Shown: piece by piece, positions 24,111-38,600 of the stretch
Layout: each line of letters begins with the position of its first letter
Numbering within the stretch: position 1 is the first letter of the stretch
NCBI RefSeq assembly: GCF_051020955.1
Contig: NW_027477530.1
Coordinates: 1 to 64,000, forward strand
Direction: 5' to 3'
Origin: Megalopta genalis
Lineage: Eukaryota > Arthropoda > Insecta > Hymenoptera > Halictidae
Length of the DNA stretch: 64,000 nt
The notes under the pieces: generated by a model
What the model saw: only the letters and a program-made list of their open reading frames with translations
The model's database searches: none
What the model was told of the DNA's origin: nothing
Translations under genes and position numbers: made by a program

Positions 24111-25610
24111 TTGTTTCGCCAGCATTTGAAGCTATATCATTTATATCGCAAGTATTTGAAGCTAAATCATTTGTTAAGCATGGATTTGAAGGTATACCTT
24201 CTACATCGCATTGATTTGAAGCTAAATCATGTGTTTCGCATAGATATGAAGCTATCTCGTTTGTTTCGCCTGCATTTGAAGCTATATCATTTATATCGCA
24301 AATATTTGAAGCGAAATCATTTGTTAAGCATGGATTTGAAGGTAAACCATCTACATCGCATTGATTTGAAGCTAAATCATGAGTTTCGCATGGATTAGAA
24401 GCTAACTAGTTTGTTTCGCCTGCATTTGAAGCTATGTCATTTATGTCGCAAGTATTTGAAGCTAAATCATTTGTGTTGCATGGATTTGAAGCTCATCCTT
24501 CTACTTCGCATTGATTTGAATCTAAATCAAGTTTATCGCATGGATTTTGAAGCTAACTCGTTTGATCGTCTGCATTTGAAGCTATATCACTTATATCCCA
24601 AGTGTTTGAAGCTAAATTATTTGTTAAGCATGGATTTGAAGGTAAACCTCCTACATCGCATTGATTTGAAGCTAAATCATGAGTTTCGCATGGATCAGAA
24701 GCTAACACGTTTGTTTCGCCTGCATTTGAAGCCATATCATTTATATCGCAAATATTTGAAGCGAAATCATTTGTTAAGCATGGATTTGAAGGTAAACCTT
24801 CTACATCGCATTGATTTGAAGCTAAATCATGAGTTTCGCATGGATTAGAAGCTAACTAGTTTGTTTCGCCTGCATTTGAGGCTATATCATTTATATCGCA
24901 AGTATTTGAAGCTAAATCATTTGTGTTCCACGGTTTTGAAGCTAATCCTTTTACTTCGCATTGATTTGAAGCTAAATCAAATTTATCGCATGGATTTTGA
25001 AGCTAACTCGTTTGATCGTCTGCATTTGAAGCTATATCACTTATATCCCAAGTGTTTGAAGCTAAATTATTTGTTAAGCATGGATTTGAATGTCAACCTC
25101 CTACATCGCATTGATTTGAAGCTAAATCATGAGTTTCGCATGGATTAGAAGCTAACACGTTTGTTTCGCCTGCATTTGAAGCTATATCATTTATATCGCA
25201 AATATTTGAAGCGAAATCATTTGTTAAGCATGGATTTGAAGGTAAACCTTCTACATCGCATTGATTTGAAGCTAAATCATGAGTTTCGCATGGACTAGAA
25301 GCTAACTAGTTTGTTTCGCCTGCATTTGAAGCTATATCATTTATATCGCAAGTATTTGAAGCTAAATCATTTGTGTTCCACGGATTTGAAGCTGATCCTT
25401 CTACTTCGCATTGATTTGAAGCTAAATCAAGTTTATCGCATGGATTTTGAATCTATCTCGTTTGATCGTCTGCATTTGATGCCATATCACTTATATCTCA
25501 AGTGTTTGAAGATAAATCATTTTTTAAGCATGGATTTGAAGGTAAACCTTCTACATCGCATTGATTTGAAGCTAAATCATGAGTTTCGCATGGATTAGAA
25601 GCTAACACGT
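24111..25610. repeat. 1,500 bp tandem duplication, copy 1
   Basis: Repeated at 25,611-27,110 in the same register. Both copies share the private change AGCATTTGAA (24,121 and 25,621) and AATCAAATTTATCGC (near 24,975 and 26,475). They differ at 24,934, where GGTTTTGAA replaces GGATTTGAA. Shared rare variants with almost no divergence indicate a young duplication of five 300 bp HORs. Confidence 0.92.
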
Positions 25611-27110
25611 TTGTTTCGCCAGCATTTGAAGCTATATCATTTATATCGCAAGTATTTGAAGCTAAATCATTTGTTAAGCATGGATTTGAAGGTATACCTT
25701 CTACATCGCATTGATTTGAAGCTAAATCATGTGTTTCGCATAGATATGAAGCTATCTCGTTTGTTTCGCCTGCATTTGAAGCTATATCATTTATATCGCA
25801 AATATTTGAAGCGAAATCATTTGTTAAGCATGGATTTGAAGGTAAACCATCTACATCGCATTGATTTGAAGCTAAATCATGAGTTTCGCATGGATTAGAA
25901 GCTAACTAGTTTGTTTCGCCTGCATTTGAAGCTATGTCATTTATGTCGCAAGTATTTGAAGCTAAATCATTTGTGTTGCATGGATTTGAAGCTCATCCTT
26001 CTACTTCGCATTGATTTGAATCTAAATCAAGTTTATCGCATGGATTTTGAAGCTAACTCGTTTGATCGTCTGCATTTGAAGCTATATCACTTATATCCCA
26101 AGTGTTTGAAGCTAAATTATTTGTTAAGCATGGATTTGAAGGTAAACCTCCTACATCGCATTGATTTGAAGCTAAATCATGAGTTTCGCATGGATCAGAA
26201 GCTAACACGTTTGTTTCGCCTGCATTTGAAGCCATATCATTTATATCGCAAATATTTGAAGCGAAATCATTTGTTAAGCATGGATTTGAAGGTAAACCTT
26301 CTACATCGCATTGATTTGAAGCTAAATCATGAGTTTCGCATGGATTAGAAGCTAACTAGTTTGTTTCGCCTGCATTTGAGGCTATATCATTTATATCGCA
26401 AGTATTTGAAGCTAAATCATTTGTGTTCCACGGATTTGAAGCTAATCCTTTTACTTCGCATTGATTTGAAGCTAAATCAAATTTATCGCATGGATTTTGA
26501 AGCTAACTCGTTTGATCGTCTGCATTTGAAGCTATATCACTTATATCCCAAGTGTTTGAAGCTAAATTATTTGTTAAGCATGGATTTGAATGTCAACCTC
26601 CTACATCGCATTGATTTGAAGCTAAATCATGAGTTTCGCATGGATTAGAAGCTAACACGTTTGTTTCGCCTGCATTTGAAGCTATATCATTTATATCGCA
26701 AATATTTGAAGCGAAATCATTTGTTAAGCATGGATTTGAAGGTAAACCTTCTACATCGCATTGATTTGAAGCTAAATCATGAGTTTCGCATGGACTAGAA
26801 GCTAACTAGTTTGTTTCGCCTGCATTTGAAGCTATATCATTTATATCGCAAGTATTTGAAGCTAAATCATTTGTGTTCCACGGATTTGAAGCTGATCCTT
26901 CTACTTCGCATTGATTTGAAGCTAAATCAAGTTTATCGCATGGATTTTGAATCTATCTCGTTTGATCGTCTGCATTTGATGCCATATCACTTATATCTCA
27001 AGTGTTTGAAGATAAATCATTTTTTAAGCATGGATTTGAAGGTAAACCTTCTACATCGCATTGATTTGAAGCTAAATCATGAGTTTCGCATGGATTAGAA
27101 GCTAACACGT
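25611..27110. repeat. 1,500 bp tandem duplication, copy 2
   Basis: Matches 24,111-25,610 at an offset of exactly 1,500 bp. The AGCATTTGAA variant at 25,621 marks the copy start. At the far side (27,121) the array returns to the normal TGCATTTGAA. Confidence 0.92.
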
Positions 27111-30100
27111 TTGTTTCGCCTGCATTTGAAGCTATATCATTTATATCGCAAGTATTTGAAGCTAAATCATTTGTTAAGCATGGATTTGAAGGTATACCTT
27201 CTACATCGCATTGATTTGAAGCTAAATCATGTGTTTCGCATAGATATGAAGCTATCTCGTTTGTTTCGCCTGCATTTGAAGCTATATCATTTATATCGCA
27301 AATATTTGGAGCGAAATCATTTGTTAAGCATGGATTTGAAGGTAAACCATCTACATCGCATTGATTTGAAGCTAAATCATGAGTTTCGCATGGATTAGAA
27401 GCTAACTAGTTTGTTTCGCCTGCATTTGAAGCTATATCATTTATGTCGCAAGTATTTGAAGCTAAATCATTTGTGTTGCATGGATTTGAAGCTCATCCTT
27501 CTACTTCGCATTGATTTGAATCTAAATCAAGTTTATCGCATGGATTTTGAAGCTAACTCGTTTGATCGTCTGCATTTGAAGCTATATCACTTATATCCCA
27601 AGTGTTTGAAGCTAAATTATTTGTTAAGCATGGATTTGAAGGTAAACCTCCTACATCGCATTGATTTGAAGCTAAATCATGAGTTTCGCATGGATTAGAA
27701 GCTAACTAGTTTGTTTCGCCTGCATTTGAAGCTATATCATTTATATCGCAAGTATTTGAAGCTAAATCATTTGTGTTCCACGGATTTGAAGCTAATCCTT
27801 TTACTTCGCATTGATTTGAAGCTAAATCAAGTTTATCGCATGGATTTTGAAGCTAACTCGTTTGATCGTCTGCATTTGAAGCTTTTTCACTTATATCCCA
27901 AGTGTTTGAAGCTAAATCATTTGTTAAGCATGGATTTGAAGTTGAACCTTCTACATCGCATTGATTTGAAGGTAAACCTTCCACATCGCATTGATTTGAA
28001 GCTAAATCATGAGTTTCGCATGGATTAGAAGCTAACTCGTTTGTTTCGCCTGCATTTGAAGCTATATCATTTATGTCGCAAGTATTTGAAGCTAAATCAT
28101 TTGTGTTGCATGGATTTGAAGCTCATCCTTCTACTTCGCATTGATTTGAAGCTAAATCAAGTTTATCGCATGGATTTTGAAGCTAACTCGTTTGATCGTC
28201 TGCATTTGAAGCTATATCACTTATATCCCAAGTGTTTGAAGCTAAATTATTTGTTAAGCATGGATTTGAAGGTAAACCTCCTACATCGCATTGATTTGAA
28301 GCTAAATCATGAGTTTCGCATGGATCAGAAGCTAACACGTTTGTTTCGCCTGCATTTGAAGCCATATCATTTATATCGCAAATATTTGAAGCGAAATCAT
28401 TTGTTAAGCATGGATTTGAAGGTAAACCTTCTACATCGCATTGATTTGAAGCTAAATCATGAGTTTCGCATGGATTAGAAGCTAACTAGTTTGTTTCGCC
28501 TGCATTTGAAGCTATATCATTTATATCGCAAGTATTTGAAGCTAAATCATTTGTGTTCCACGGATTTGAAGCTGATCCTTCTACTTCGCATTGATTTGAA
28601 GCTAAATCAAGTTTATCGCATGGATTTTGAATCTAACTCGTTTGATCGTCTGCATTTGATGCCATATCACTTATATCCCAAGTGTTTGAAGATAAATCAT
28701 TTTTTAAGCATGGATTTGAAGGTAAACCTTCTACATCGCATTGATTTGAAGCTAAATCATGAGTTTCGCATGGATTAGAAGCTAACACGTTTGTTTCGCC
28801 TGCATTTGAAGCTATATCATTTATATCGCAAGTATTTGAAGCTAAATCATTTGTTAAGCATGGATTTGAAGGTATACCTTCTACATCGCATTGATTTGAA
28901 GCTAAATCATGTGTTTCGCATAGATATGAAGCTATCTCGTTTGTTTCGCCTGCATTTGAAGCTATATCATTTATATCGCAAATATTTGAAGCGAAATCAT
29001 TTGTTAAGCATGGATTTGAAGGTAAACCTTCTACATCGCATTGATTTGAAGCTAAATCATGAGTTTCGCATGGATTAGAAGCTAACTAGTTTGTTTCGCC
29101 TGCATTTGAGGCTATATCATTTATATCGCAAGTATTTGAAGCTAAATCATTTGTGTTCCACGGATTTGAAGCTAATCCTTTTACTTCGCATTGATTTGAA
29201 GCTAAATCAAGTTCATCGCATGGATTTTGAAGCTAACTCGTTTGATCGTCTGCATTTGAAGCTTTTTCACTTATATCCCAAGTGTTTGAAGCTAAATCAT
29301 TTGTTAAGCATGGATTTGAAGTTGAACCTTCTACATCGCATTGAGTTGAAGGTAAACCTTCCACATCGCATTGATTTGAAGCTAAATCATGAGTTTCGCA
29401 TGGATTAGAAGATAACTCGTTTGTTTCGCCTGCATTTGAAGCTATATCATTTATGTCGCAAGTATTTGAAGCTAAATCATTTGTGTTGCATGGATTTGAA
29501 GCTCATCCTTCTACTTCGCATTGATTGGAAGCTAAATCAAGTTTATCGCATGGATTTTGAAGCTAACTCGTTTGATCGTCTGCATTTGAAGCTATATCAC
29601 TTATATCCCAAGTGTTTGAAGCTAAATTATTTGTTAAGCATGGATTTGAATGTCAACCTCCTACATCGCATTGATTTGAAGCTAAATCATGAGTTTCGCA
29701 TGGATTAGAAGCTAACACGTTTGTTTCGCCTGCATTTGAAGCTATATCATTTATATCGCAAATATTTGAAGCGAAATCATTTGTTAAGCATGGATTTGAA
29801 GGTAAACCTTCTACATCGCATTGATTTGAAGCTAAATCATGAGTTTCGCATGGACTAGAAGCTAACTAGTTTGTTTCGCCTGCATTTGAAGCTATATCAT
29901 TTATATCGCAAGTATTTGAAGCTAAATCATTTGTGTTCCACGGATTTGAAGCTGATCCTTCTACTTCGCATTGATTTGAAGCTAAATCAAGTTTATCGCA
30001 TGGATTTTGAATCTATCTCGTTTGATCGTCTGCATTTGATGCCATATCACTTATATCTCAAGTGTTTGAAGATAAATCATTTTTTAAGCATGGATTTGAA

Positions 30101-30170
30101 GGTAAACCTTCTACATCGCATTGATTTGAAGCTAAATCATGAGTTTCGCATGGATTAGAAGCTAACACGT
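27111..30170. repeat. 3,060 bp repeat, copy 1
   Basis: Landmarks recur 3,060 bp later: 27111 to 30171, 27411 to 30471, 27711 to 30771. The rare ATATTTGGAGCG monomer at 27,302 recurs at 30,362. The second copy loses alignment after about 31,000, where shorter duplications take over. Confidence 0.83.
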
Positions 30171-30770
30171 TTGTTTCGCCTGCATTTGAAGCTATATCAT
30201 TTATATCGCAAGTATTTGAAGCTAAATCATTTGTTAAGCATGGATTTGAAGGTATACCTTCTACATCGCATTGATTTGAAGCTAAATCATGTGTTTCGCA
30301 TAGATATGAAGCTATCTCGTTTGTTTCGCCTGCATTTGAAGCTATATCATTTATATCGCAAATATTTGGAGCGAAATCATTTGTTAAGCATGGATTTGAA
30401 GGTAAACCATCTACATCGCATTGATTTGAAGCTAAATCATGAGTTTCGCATGGATTAGAAGCTAACTAGTTTGTTTCGCCTGCATTTGAAGCTATATCAT
30501 TTATGTCGCAAGTATTTGAAGCTAAATCATTTGTGTTGCATGGATTTGAAGCTCATCCTTCTACTTCGCATTGATTTGAATCTAAATCAAGTTTATCGCA
30601 TGGATTTTGAAGCTAACTCGTTTGATCGTCTGCATTTGAAGCTATATCACTTATATCCCAAGTGTTTGAAGCTAAATTATTTGTTAAGCATGGATTTGAA
30701 GGTAAACCTCCTACATCGCATTGATTTGAAGCTAAATCATGAGTTTCGCATGGATTAGAAGCTAACTAGT
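29091..30770. repeat. 1,680 bp repeat unit marked by three private variants
   Basis: Three uncommon changes recur at a 1,680 bp offset: TGAGTTGAAG (29,342 and 31,022), GAAGATAACTCG (29,408 and 31,088) and TGATTGGAAG (29,522 and 31,202). The second copy also carries an A at 31,021 (CGCAATGAG) that the first lacks. The copy borders fall inside shared monomers and are approximate. Confidence 0.87.
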
Positions 30771-31700
30771 TTGTTTCGCCTGCATTTGAAGCTATATCAT
30801 TTATATCGCAAGTATTTGAAGCTAAATCATTTGTGTTCCACGGATTTGAAGCTAATCCTTTTACTTCGCATTGATTTGAAGCTAAATCAAGTTTATCGCA
30901 TGGATTTTGAAGCTAACTCGTTTGATCGTCTGCATTTGAAGCTTTTTCACTTATATCCCAAGTGTTTGAAGCTAAATCATTTGTTAAGCATGGATTTGAA
31001 GTTGAACCTTCTACATCGCAATGAGTTGAAGGTAAACCTTCCACATCGCATTGATTTGAAGCTAAATCATGAGTTTCGCATGGATTAGAAGATAACTCGT
31101 TTGTTTCGCCTGCATTTGAAGCTATATCATTTATGTCGCAAGTATTTGAAGCTAAATCATTTGTGTTGCATGGATTTGAAGCTCATCCTTCTACTTCGCA
31201 TTGATTGGAAGCTAAATCAAGTTTATCGCATGGATTTTGAAGCTAACTCGTTTGATCGTCTGCATTTGAAGCTATATCACTTATATCCCAAGTGTTTGAA
31301 GCTAAATTATTTGTTAAGCATGGATTTGAATGTCAACCTCCTACATCGCATTGATTTGAAGCTAAATCATGAGTTTCGCATGGATTAGAAGCTAACACGT
31401 TTGTTTCGCCTGCATTTGAAGCTATATCATTTATATCGCAAATATTTGAAGCGAAATCATTTGTTAAGCATGGATTTGAAGGTAAACCTTCTACATCGCA
31501 TTGATTTGAAGCTAAATCATGTGTTTCGCATAGATATGAAGCTATCTCGTTTGTTTCGCCTGCATTTGAAGCTATATCATTTATATCGCAAATATTTGGA
31601 GCGAAATCATTTGTTAAGCATGGATTTGAAGGTAAACCATCTACATCGCATTGATTTGAAGCTAAATCATGAGTTTCGCATGGATTAGAAGCTAACTAGT
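30471..31700. repeat. 1,230 bp repeat, copy 1 (copy 2 at 31,701-32,930)
   Basis: Landmarks recur at +1,230 bp: 30471 to 31701, 30771 to 32001, 31101 to 32331. The ATATTTGGAGCG marker shifts from 30,362 to 31,592. The HOR at 31,401-31,700 is a hybrid that joins the start of one HOR type to the end of another. The 1,230 bp period is 41 monomers, so the register is kept. Confidence 0.8.
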
Positions 31701-32000
31701 TTGTTTCGCCTGCATTTGAAGCTATATCATTTATGTCGCAAGTATTTGAAGCTAAATCATTTGTGTTGCATGGATTTGAAGCTCATCCTTCTACTTCGCA
31801 TTGATTTGAATCTAAATCAAGTTTATCGCATGGATTTTGAAGCTAACTCGTTTGATCGTCTGCATTTGAAGCTATATCACTTATATCCCAAGTGTTTGAA
31901 GCTAAATTATTTGTTAAGCATGGATTTGAAGGTAAACCTCCTACATCGCATTGATTTGAAGCTAAATCATGAGTTTCGCATGGATTAGAAGCTAACTAGT

Positions 32001-33830
32001 TTGTTTCGCCTGCATTTGAAGCTATATCATTTATATCGCAAGTATTTGAAGCTAAATCATTTGTGTTCCACGGATTTGAAGCTAATCCTTTTACTTCGCA
32101 TTGATTTGAAGCTAAATCAAGTTTATCGCATGGATTTTGAAGCTAACTCGTTTGATCGTCTGCATTTGAAGCTTTTTCACTTATATCCCAAGTGTTTGAA
32201 GCTAAATCATTTGTTAAGCATGGATTTGAAGTTGAACCTTCTACATCGCATTGATTTGAAGGTAAACCTTCCACATCGCATTGATTTGAAGCTAAATCAT
32301 GAGTTTCGCATGGATTAGAAGCTAACTCGTTTGTTTCGCCTGCATTTGAAGCTATATCATTTATGTCGCAAGTATTTGAAGCTAAATCATTTGTGTTGCA
32401 TGGATTTGAAGCTCATCCTTCTACTTCGCATTGATTTGAAGCTAAATCAAGTTTATCGCATGGATTTTGAAGCTAACTCGTTTGATCGTCTGCATTTGAA
32501 GCTATATCACTTATATCCCAAGTGTTTGAAGCTAAATTATTTGTTAAGCATGGATTTGAATGTCAACCTCCTACATCGCATTGATTTGAAGCTAAATCAT
32601 GAGTTTCGCATGGATTAGAAGCTAACACGTTTGTTTCGCCTGCATTTGAAGCTATATCATTTATATCGCAAATATTTGAAGCGTAATCATTTGTTAAGCA
32701 TGGATTTGAAGGTAAACCTTCTACATCGCATTGATTTGAAGCTAAATCATGAGTTTCGCATGGACTAGAAGCTAACTAGTTTGTTTCGCCTGCATTTGAA
32801 GCTATATCATTTATATCGCAAGTATTTGAAGCTAAATCATTTGTGTTCCACGGATTTGAAGCTGATCCTTCTACTTCGCATTGATTTGAAGCTAAATCAA
32901 GTTTATCGCATGGATTTTGAATCTATCTCGTTTGATCGTCTGCATTTGATGCCATATCACTTATATCTCAAGTGTTTGAAGATAAATCATTTTTTAAGCA
33001 TGGATTTGAAGGTAAACCTTCTACATCGCATTGATTTGAAGCTAAATCATGAGTTTCGCATGGATTAGAAGCTAACACGTTTGTTTCGCCTGCATTTGAA
33101 GCTATATCATTTATATCGCAAGTATTTGAAGCTAAATCATTTGTTAAGCATGGATTTGAAGGTATACCTTCTACATCGCATTGATTTGAAGCTAAATCAT
33201 GTGTTTCGCATAGATATGAAGCTATCTCGTTTGTTTCGCCTGCATTTGAAGCTATATCATTTATATCGCAAATATTTGAAGCGAAATCATTTGTTAAGCA
33301 TGGATTTGAAGGTAAACCATCTACATCGCATTGATTTGAAGCTAAATCATGAGTTTCGCATGGATTAGAAGCTAAGTAGTTTGTTTCGCCTACATTTGAA
33401 GCTATATCATTTATGTCGCAAGTATTTGAAGCTAAATCATTTGTGTTGCATGGATTTGAAGCTCATCATTCTACTTCGCATTGATTTGAATCTAAATCAA
33501 GTTTATCGCATGGATTTTGAAGCTAACTCGTTTGATCGTCTGCATTTGAAGCTATATCACTTATATCCCAAGTGTTTGAAGCTAAATTATTTGTTAAGCA
33601 TGGATTTGAAGGTAAACCTCCTACATCGCATTGATTTGAAGCTAAATCATGAGTTTCGCATGGATCAGAAGCTAACACGTTTGTTTCGCCTGCATTTGAA
33701 GCCATATCATTTATATCGCAAATATTTGAAGCGAAATCATTTGTTAAGCATGGATTTGAAGGTAAACCTTCTACATCGCATTGATTTGAAGCTAAATCAT
33801 GAGTTTCGCATGGATTAGAAGCTAACTAGT
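32001..33830. repeat. 1,830 bp tandem repeat, copy 1
   Basis: Landmarks recur at +1,830 bp (61 monomers): 32331 to 34161, 32781 to 34611, 33081 to 34911, 33381 to 35211. The two copies differ by isolated substitutions, such as CTCATCATTC at 33,472 against CTCATCCTTC at 35,302, and GTTAATCGC near 34,731. Confidence 0.87.
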
Positions 33831-35660
33831 TTGTTTCGCCTGCATTCGAAGCTATATCATTTATATCGCAAGTATTTGAAGCTAAATCATTTGTGTTCCA
33901 CGGATTTGAAGCTAATCCTTTTACTTCGCATTGATTTGAAGCTAAATCAAGTTTATCGCATGGATTTTGAAGCTAACTCGTTTGATCGTCTGCATTTGAA
34001 GCTTTTTCACTTATATCCCAAGTGTTTGAAGCTAAATCATTTGTTAAGCATGGATTTGAAGTTGAACCTTCTACATCGCATTGATTTGAAGGTAAACCTT
34101 CCACATCGCATTGATTTGAAGCTAAATCATGAGTTTCGCATGGATTAGAAGCTAACTCGTTTGTTTCGCCTGCATTTGAAGCTATATCATTTATGTCGCA
34201 AGTATTTGAAGCTAAATCATTTGTGTTGCATGGATTTGAAGCTCATCCTTCTACTTCGCATTGATTTGAAGCTAAATCAAGTTTATCGCATGGATTTTGA
34301 AGCTAACTCGTTTGATCGTCTGCATTTGAAGCTATATCACTTATATCCCAAGTGTTTGAAGCTAAATTATTTGTTAAGCATGGATTTGAATGTCAACCTC
34401 CTACATCGCATTGATTTGAAGCTAAATCATGAGTTTCGCATGGATTAGAAGCTAACACGTTTGTTTCGCCTGCATTTGAAGCTATATCATTTATATCGCA
34501 AATATTTGAAGCGTAATCATTTGTTAAGCATGGATTTGAAGGTAAACCTTCTACATCGCATTGATTTGAAGCTAAATCATGAGTTTCGCATGGACTAGAA
34601 GCTAACTAGTTTGTTTCGCCTGCATTTGAAGCTATATCATTTATATCGCAAGTATTTGAAGCTAAATCATTTGTGTTCCACGGATTTGAAGCTGATCCTT
34701 CTACTTCGCATTGATTTGAAGCTAAATCAAGTTAATCGCATGGATTTTGAATCTATCTCGTTTGATCGTCTGCATTTGATGCCATATCACTTATATCTCA
34801 AGTGTTTGAAGATAAATCATTTTTTAAGCATGGATTTGAAGGTAAACCTTCTACATCGCATTGTTTTGAAGCTAAATCATGAGTTTCGCATGGATTAGAA
34901 GCTAACACGTTTGTTTCGCCTGCATTTGAAGCTATATCATTTATATCGCAAGTATTTGAAGCTAAATCATTTGTTAAGCATGGATTTGAAGGTATACCTT
35001 CTACATCGCATTGATTTGAAGCTAAATCATGTGTTTCGCATAGATATGAAGCTATCTCGTTTGTTTCGCCTGCATTTGAAGCTATATCATTTATATCGCA
35101 AATATTTGAAGCGAAATCATTTGTTAAGCATGGATTTGAAGGTAAACCATCTACATCGCATTGATTTGAAGCTAAATCATGAGTTTCGCATGGATTAGAA
35201 GCTAAGTAGTTTGTTTCGCCTACATTTGAAGCTATATCATTTATGTCGCAAGTATTTGAAGCTAAATCATTTGTGTTGCATGGATTTGAAGCTCATCCTT
35301 CTACTTCGCATTGATTTGAATCTAAATCAAGTTTATCGCATGGATTTTGAAGCTAACTCGTTTGATCGTCTGCATTTGAAGCTATATCACTTATATCCCA
35401 AGTGTTTGAAGCTAAATTATTTGTTAAGCATGGATTTGAAGGTAAACCTCCTACATCGCATTGATTTGAAGCTAAATCATGAGTTTCGCATGGATCAGAA
35501 GCTAACACGTTTGTTTCGCCTGCATTTGAAGCCATATCATTTATATCGCAAATATTTGAAGCGAAATCATTTGTTAAGCATGGATTTGAAGGTAAACCTT
35601 CTACATCGCATTGATTTGAAGCTAAATCATGAGTTTCGCATGGATTAGAAGCTAACTAGT
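33831..35660. repeat. 1,830 bp tandem repeat, copy 2
   Basis: Second copy of the preceding 1,830 bp segment. Private changes include TTGTTTTGAAG at 34,861 and GTTAATCGC near 34,731. Its right part overlaps the homology of the next block, which begins near 35,211, because both use the same HOR series. Confidence 0.86.
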
Positions 35661-38600
35661 TTGTTTCGCCTGCATTCGAAGCTATATCATTTATATCGCA
35701 AGTATTTGAAGCTAAATCATTTGTGTTCCACGGATTTGAAGCTAATCCTTTTACTTCGCATTGATTTGAAGCTAAATCAAGTTTATCGCATGGATTTTGA
35801 ATCTAACTCGTTTGATCGTCTGCATTTGTTGCCATATCACTTATATCCCAAGTGTTTGAAGCTAAATCATTTTTTAAGCATGGATTTGAAGGTAAACCTT
35901 CTACATCGCATTGATTTGAAGCTAAATCATGAGTTTCGCATGGATTAGAAGCTAACACGTTTGTTTCGCCTGCATTTGAAGCTATATCATTTATATCGCA
36001 AGTATTTGAAGCTAAATCATTTGTTAAGCATGGATTTGAAGGTATACCTTCTACATCGCATTGATTTGAAGCTAAATCATGTGTTTCGCATAGATATGAA
36101 GCTATCTCGTTTGTTTCGTCTGCATTTGAAGCTGTATCATTTATACCGCAAGTATCTGATCCTAAATCATTTGTTTCGCATGGATTTGAAGCTAAGCCTT
36201 CTACTTTGCATTGATTTGAAGCTAAATCAAGTTTATCGCATGGATTTTGAAGCTAACTCGTTTGATCGTCTGCATTTGAAGCTTTTTCACTTATATCCCA
36301 AGTGTTTGAAGCTAAATCATTTGTTAAGCATTGATTTGAAGGTAAACCTTCCACATCGCATTGATTTGAAGCTAAATCATGAGTTTCGCATGGTTTAGAA
36401 GCTAACTCGTTTGTTTCGCCTGCATTTGAAGCTATATCATTTATGTCGCAAGTATTTGAAGCTAAATCATTTGTGTTGCATGGATTTGAAGCTCATCCTT
36501 CTACTTCTCATTGATTTGAAGCTAAATCAAGTTTATCGCATGGATTTTGAAGCTAACTCGTTTGATCGTCTGCATTTGAAGCTATATCACTTATATCCCA
36601 AGTGTTTGAAGCTAAATTATTTGTTAAGCATGGATTTGAAGGTAAACCTCCTACATCGCATTGATTTGAAGCTAAATCATGAGTTTCGCATGGATCAGAA
36701 GCTAACACGTTTGTTTCGCCTGCATTTGAAGCTATATCATTTATATCGCAAGTATGTGAAGCTAAATCATTTGTTAAGCTTGGATTTGAAGGTATACCTT
36801 CTACATCGCATTGATTTGAAGCTAAATCATGTGTTTCGCATAGATATGAAGCTATCTCGTTTGTTTCGTCTGCATTTGAAGCTGTATCATTTATACCGCA
36901 AGTATCTGATCCTAAATCATTTGTTTCGCATGGATTTGAAGCTAAGCCTTCTACTTTGCATTGATTTGAAGCTAAATCAAGTTTATCGCATGGATTATGA
37001 AGCTAACTCGTTTGATCGTCTGCATTTGAAGCTTTTTCACTTATATCCCAAGTGTTTGAAGCTAAATCATTTGTTAAGCATTGATTTGAAGGTAAACCTT
37101 CCACATCGCATTGATTTGAAGCTAAATCATGAGTTTCGCATGGTTTAGAAGCTAACTCGTTTGTTTCGCCTGCATTTGAAGCTATATCATTTATGTCGCA
37201 AGTATTTGAAGCTAAATCATTTGTGTTGCATGGATTTGAAGCTCATCCTTCTACTTCTCATTGATTTGAAGCTAAATCAAGTTTATCGCATGGATTTTGA
37301 AGCTAACTCGTTTGATCGTCTGCATTTGAAGCTATATCACTTATATCCCAAGTGTTTGAAGCTAAATTATTTGTTAAGCATGGATTTGAAGGTAAACCTC
37401 CTACATCGCATTGATTTGAAGCTAAATCATGAGTTTCGCATGGATCAGAAGCTAACACGTTTGTTTCGCCTGCATTTGAAGCTATATCATTTATATCGCA
37501 AGTATGTGAAGCTAAATCATTTGTTAAGCTTGGATTTGAAGGTATACCTTCTACATCGCATTGATTTGAAGCTAAATCATGTGTTTCGCATAGATATGAA
37601 GCTATCTCGTTTGTTTCGTCTGCATTTGAAGCTGTATCATTTATACCGCAAGTATCTGAACCTAAATCATTTGTTTCGCATGGATTTGAAGCTAAGCCTA
37701 CTACTTTGCATTGATTTGAAGCTAAATCAAGTTTATCGCATGGATTTTGAAGCTAACTCGTTTGATCGTCTGCATTTGAAGCTTTTTCACTTATATCCCA
37801 AGTGTTTGAAGCTAAATCATTTGTTAAGCATTGATTTGAAGGTAATCCTTCTACATCGCATTGATTTGAAGCTAAATCAAGTTTATCGCATGGATTTTGA
37901 AGCTAACTCGTTTGATCGTCTGCATTTGAAGCTATATCACTTATATCCCAAGTGTTTGAAGCTAAATTATTTGTTAAGCATGGATTTGAAGGTAAACCTC
38001 CTACATCGCATTGATTTGAAGCTAAATCATGAGTTTCGCATGGATCAGAAGCTAACACGTTTGTTTCGCCTGCATTTGAAGCCATATCATTTATATCGCA
38101 AATATTTGAAGCGAAATCATTTGTTAAGCATGGATTTGAAGGTAAACCTTCTACATCGCATTGATTTGAAGCTAAATCATGAGTTTCGCATGGATTAGAA
38201 GCTAACTAGTTTGTTTCGCCTGCATTTGAAGCTATATCATTTATATCGCAAGTATTTGAAGCTAAATCATTTGTGTTCCACGGATTTGAAGCTGATCCTT
38301 CTACTTCGCATTGATTTGAAGCTAAATCAAGTTTATCGCATGGATTTTGAATCTAACTCGTTTGATCGTCTGCATTTAATGCCATATCACTTATATCCCA
38401 AGTGTTTGAAGATAAATCATTTTTTAAGCATGGATTTGAAGGTAAACCTTCTACATCGCATTGATTTGAAGCTAAATCATGAGTTTCGCATGGATTAGAA
38501 GCTAACACGTTTGTTTCGCCTGCATTTGAAGCTATATCATTTATATCGCAAGTATTTGAAGCTAAATCATTTGTTAAGCATGGATTTGAAGGTATACCTT

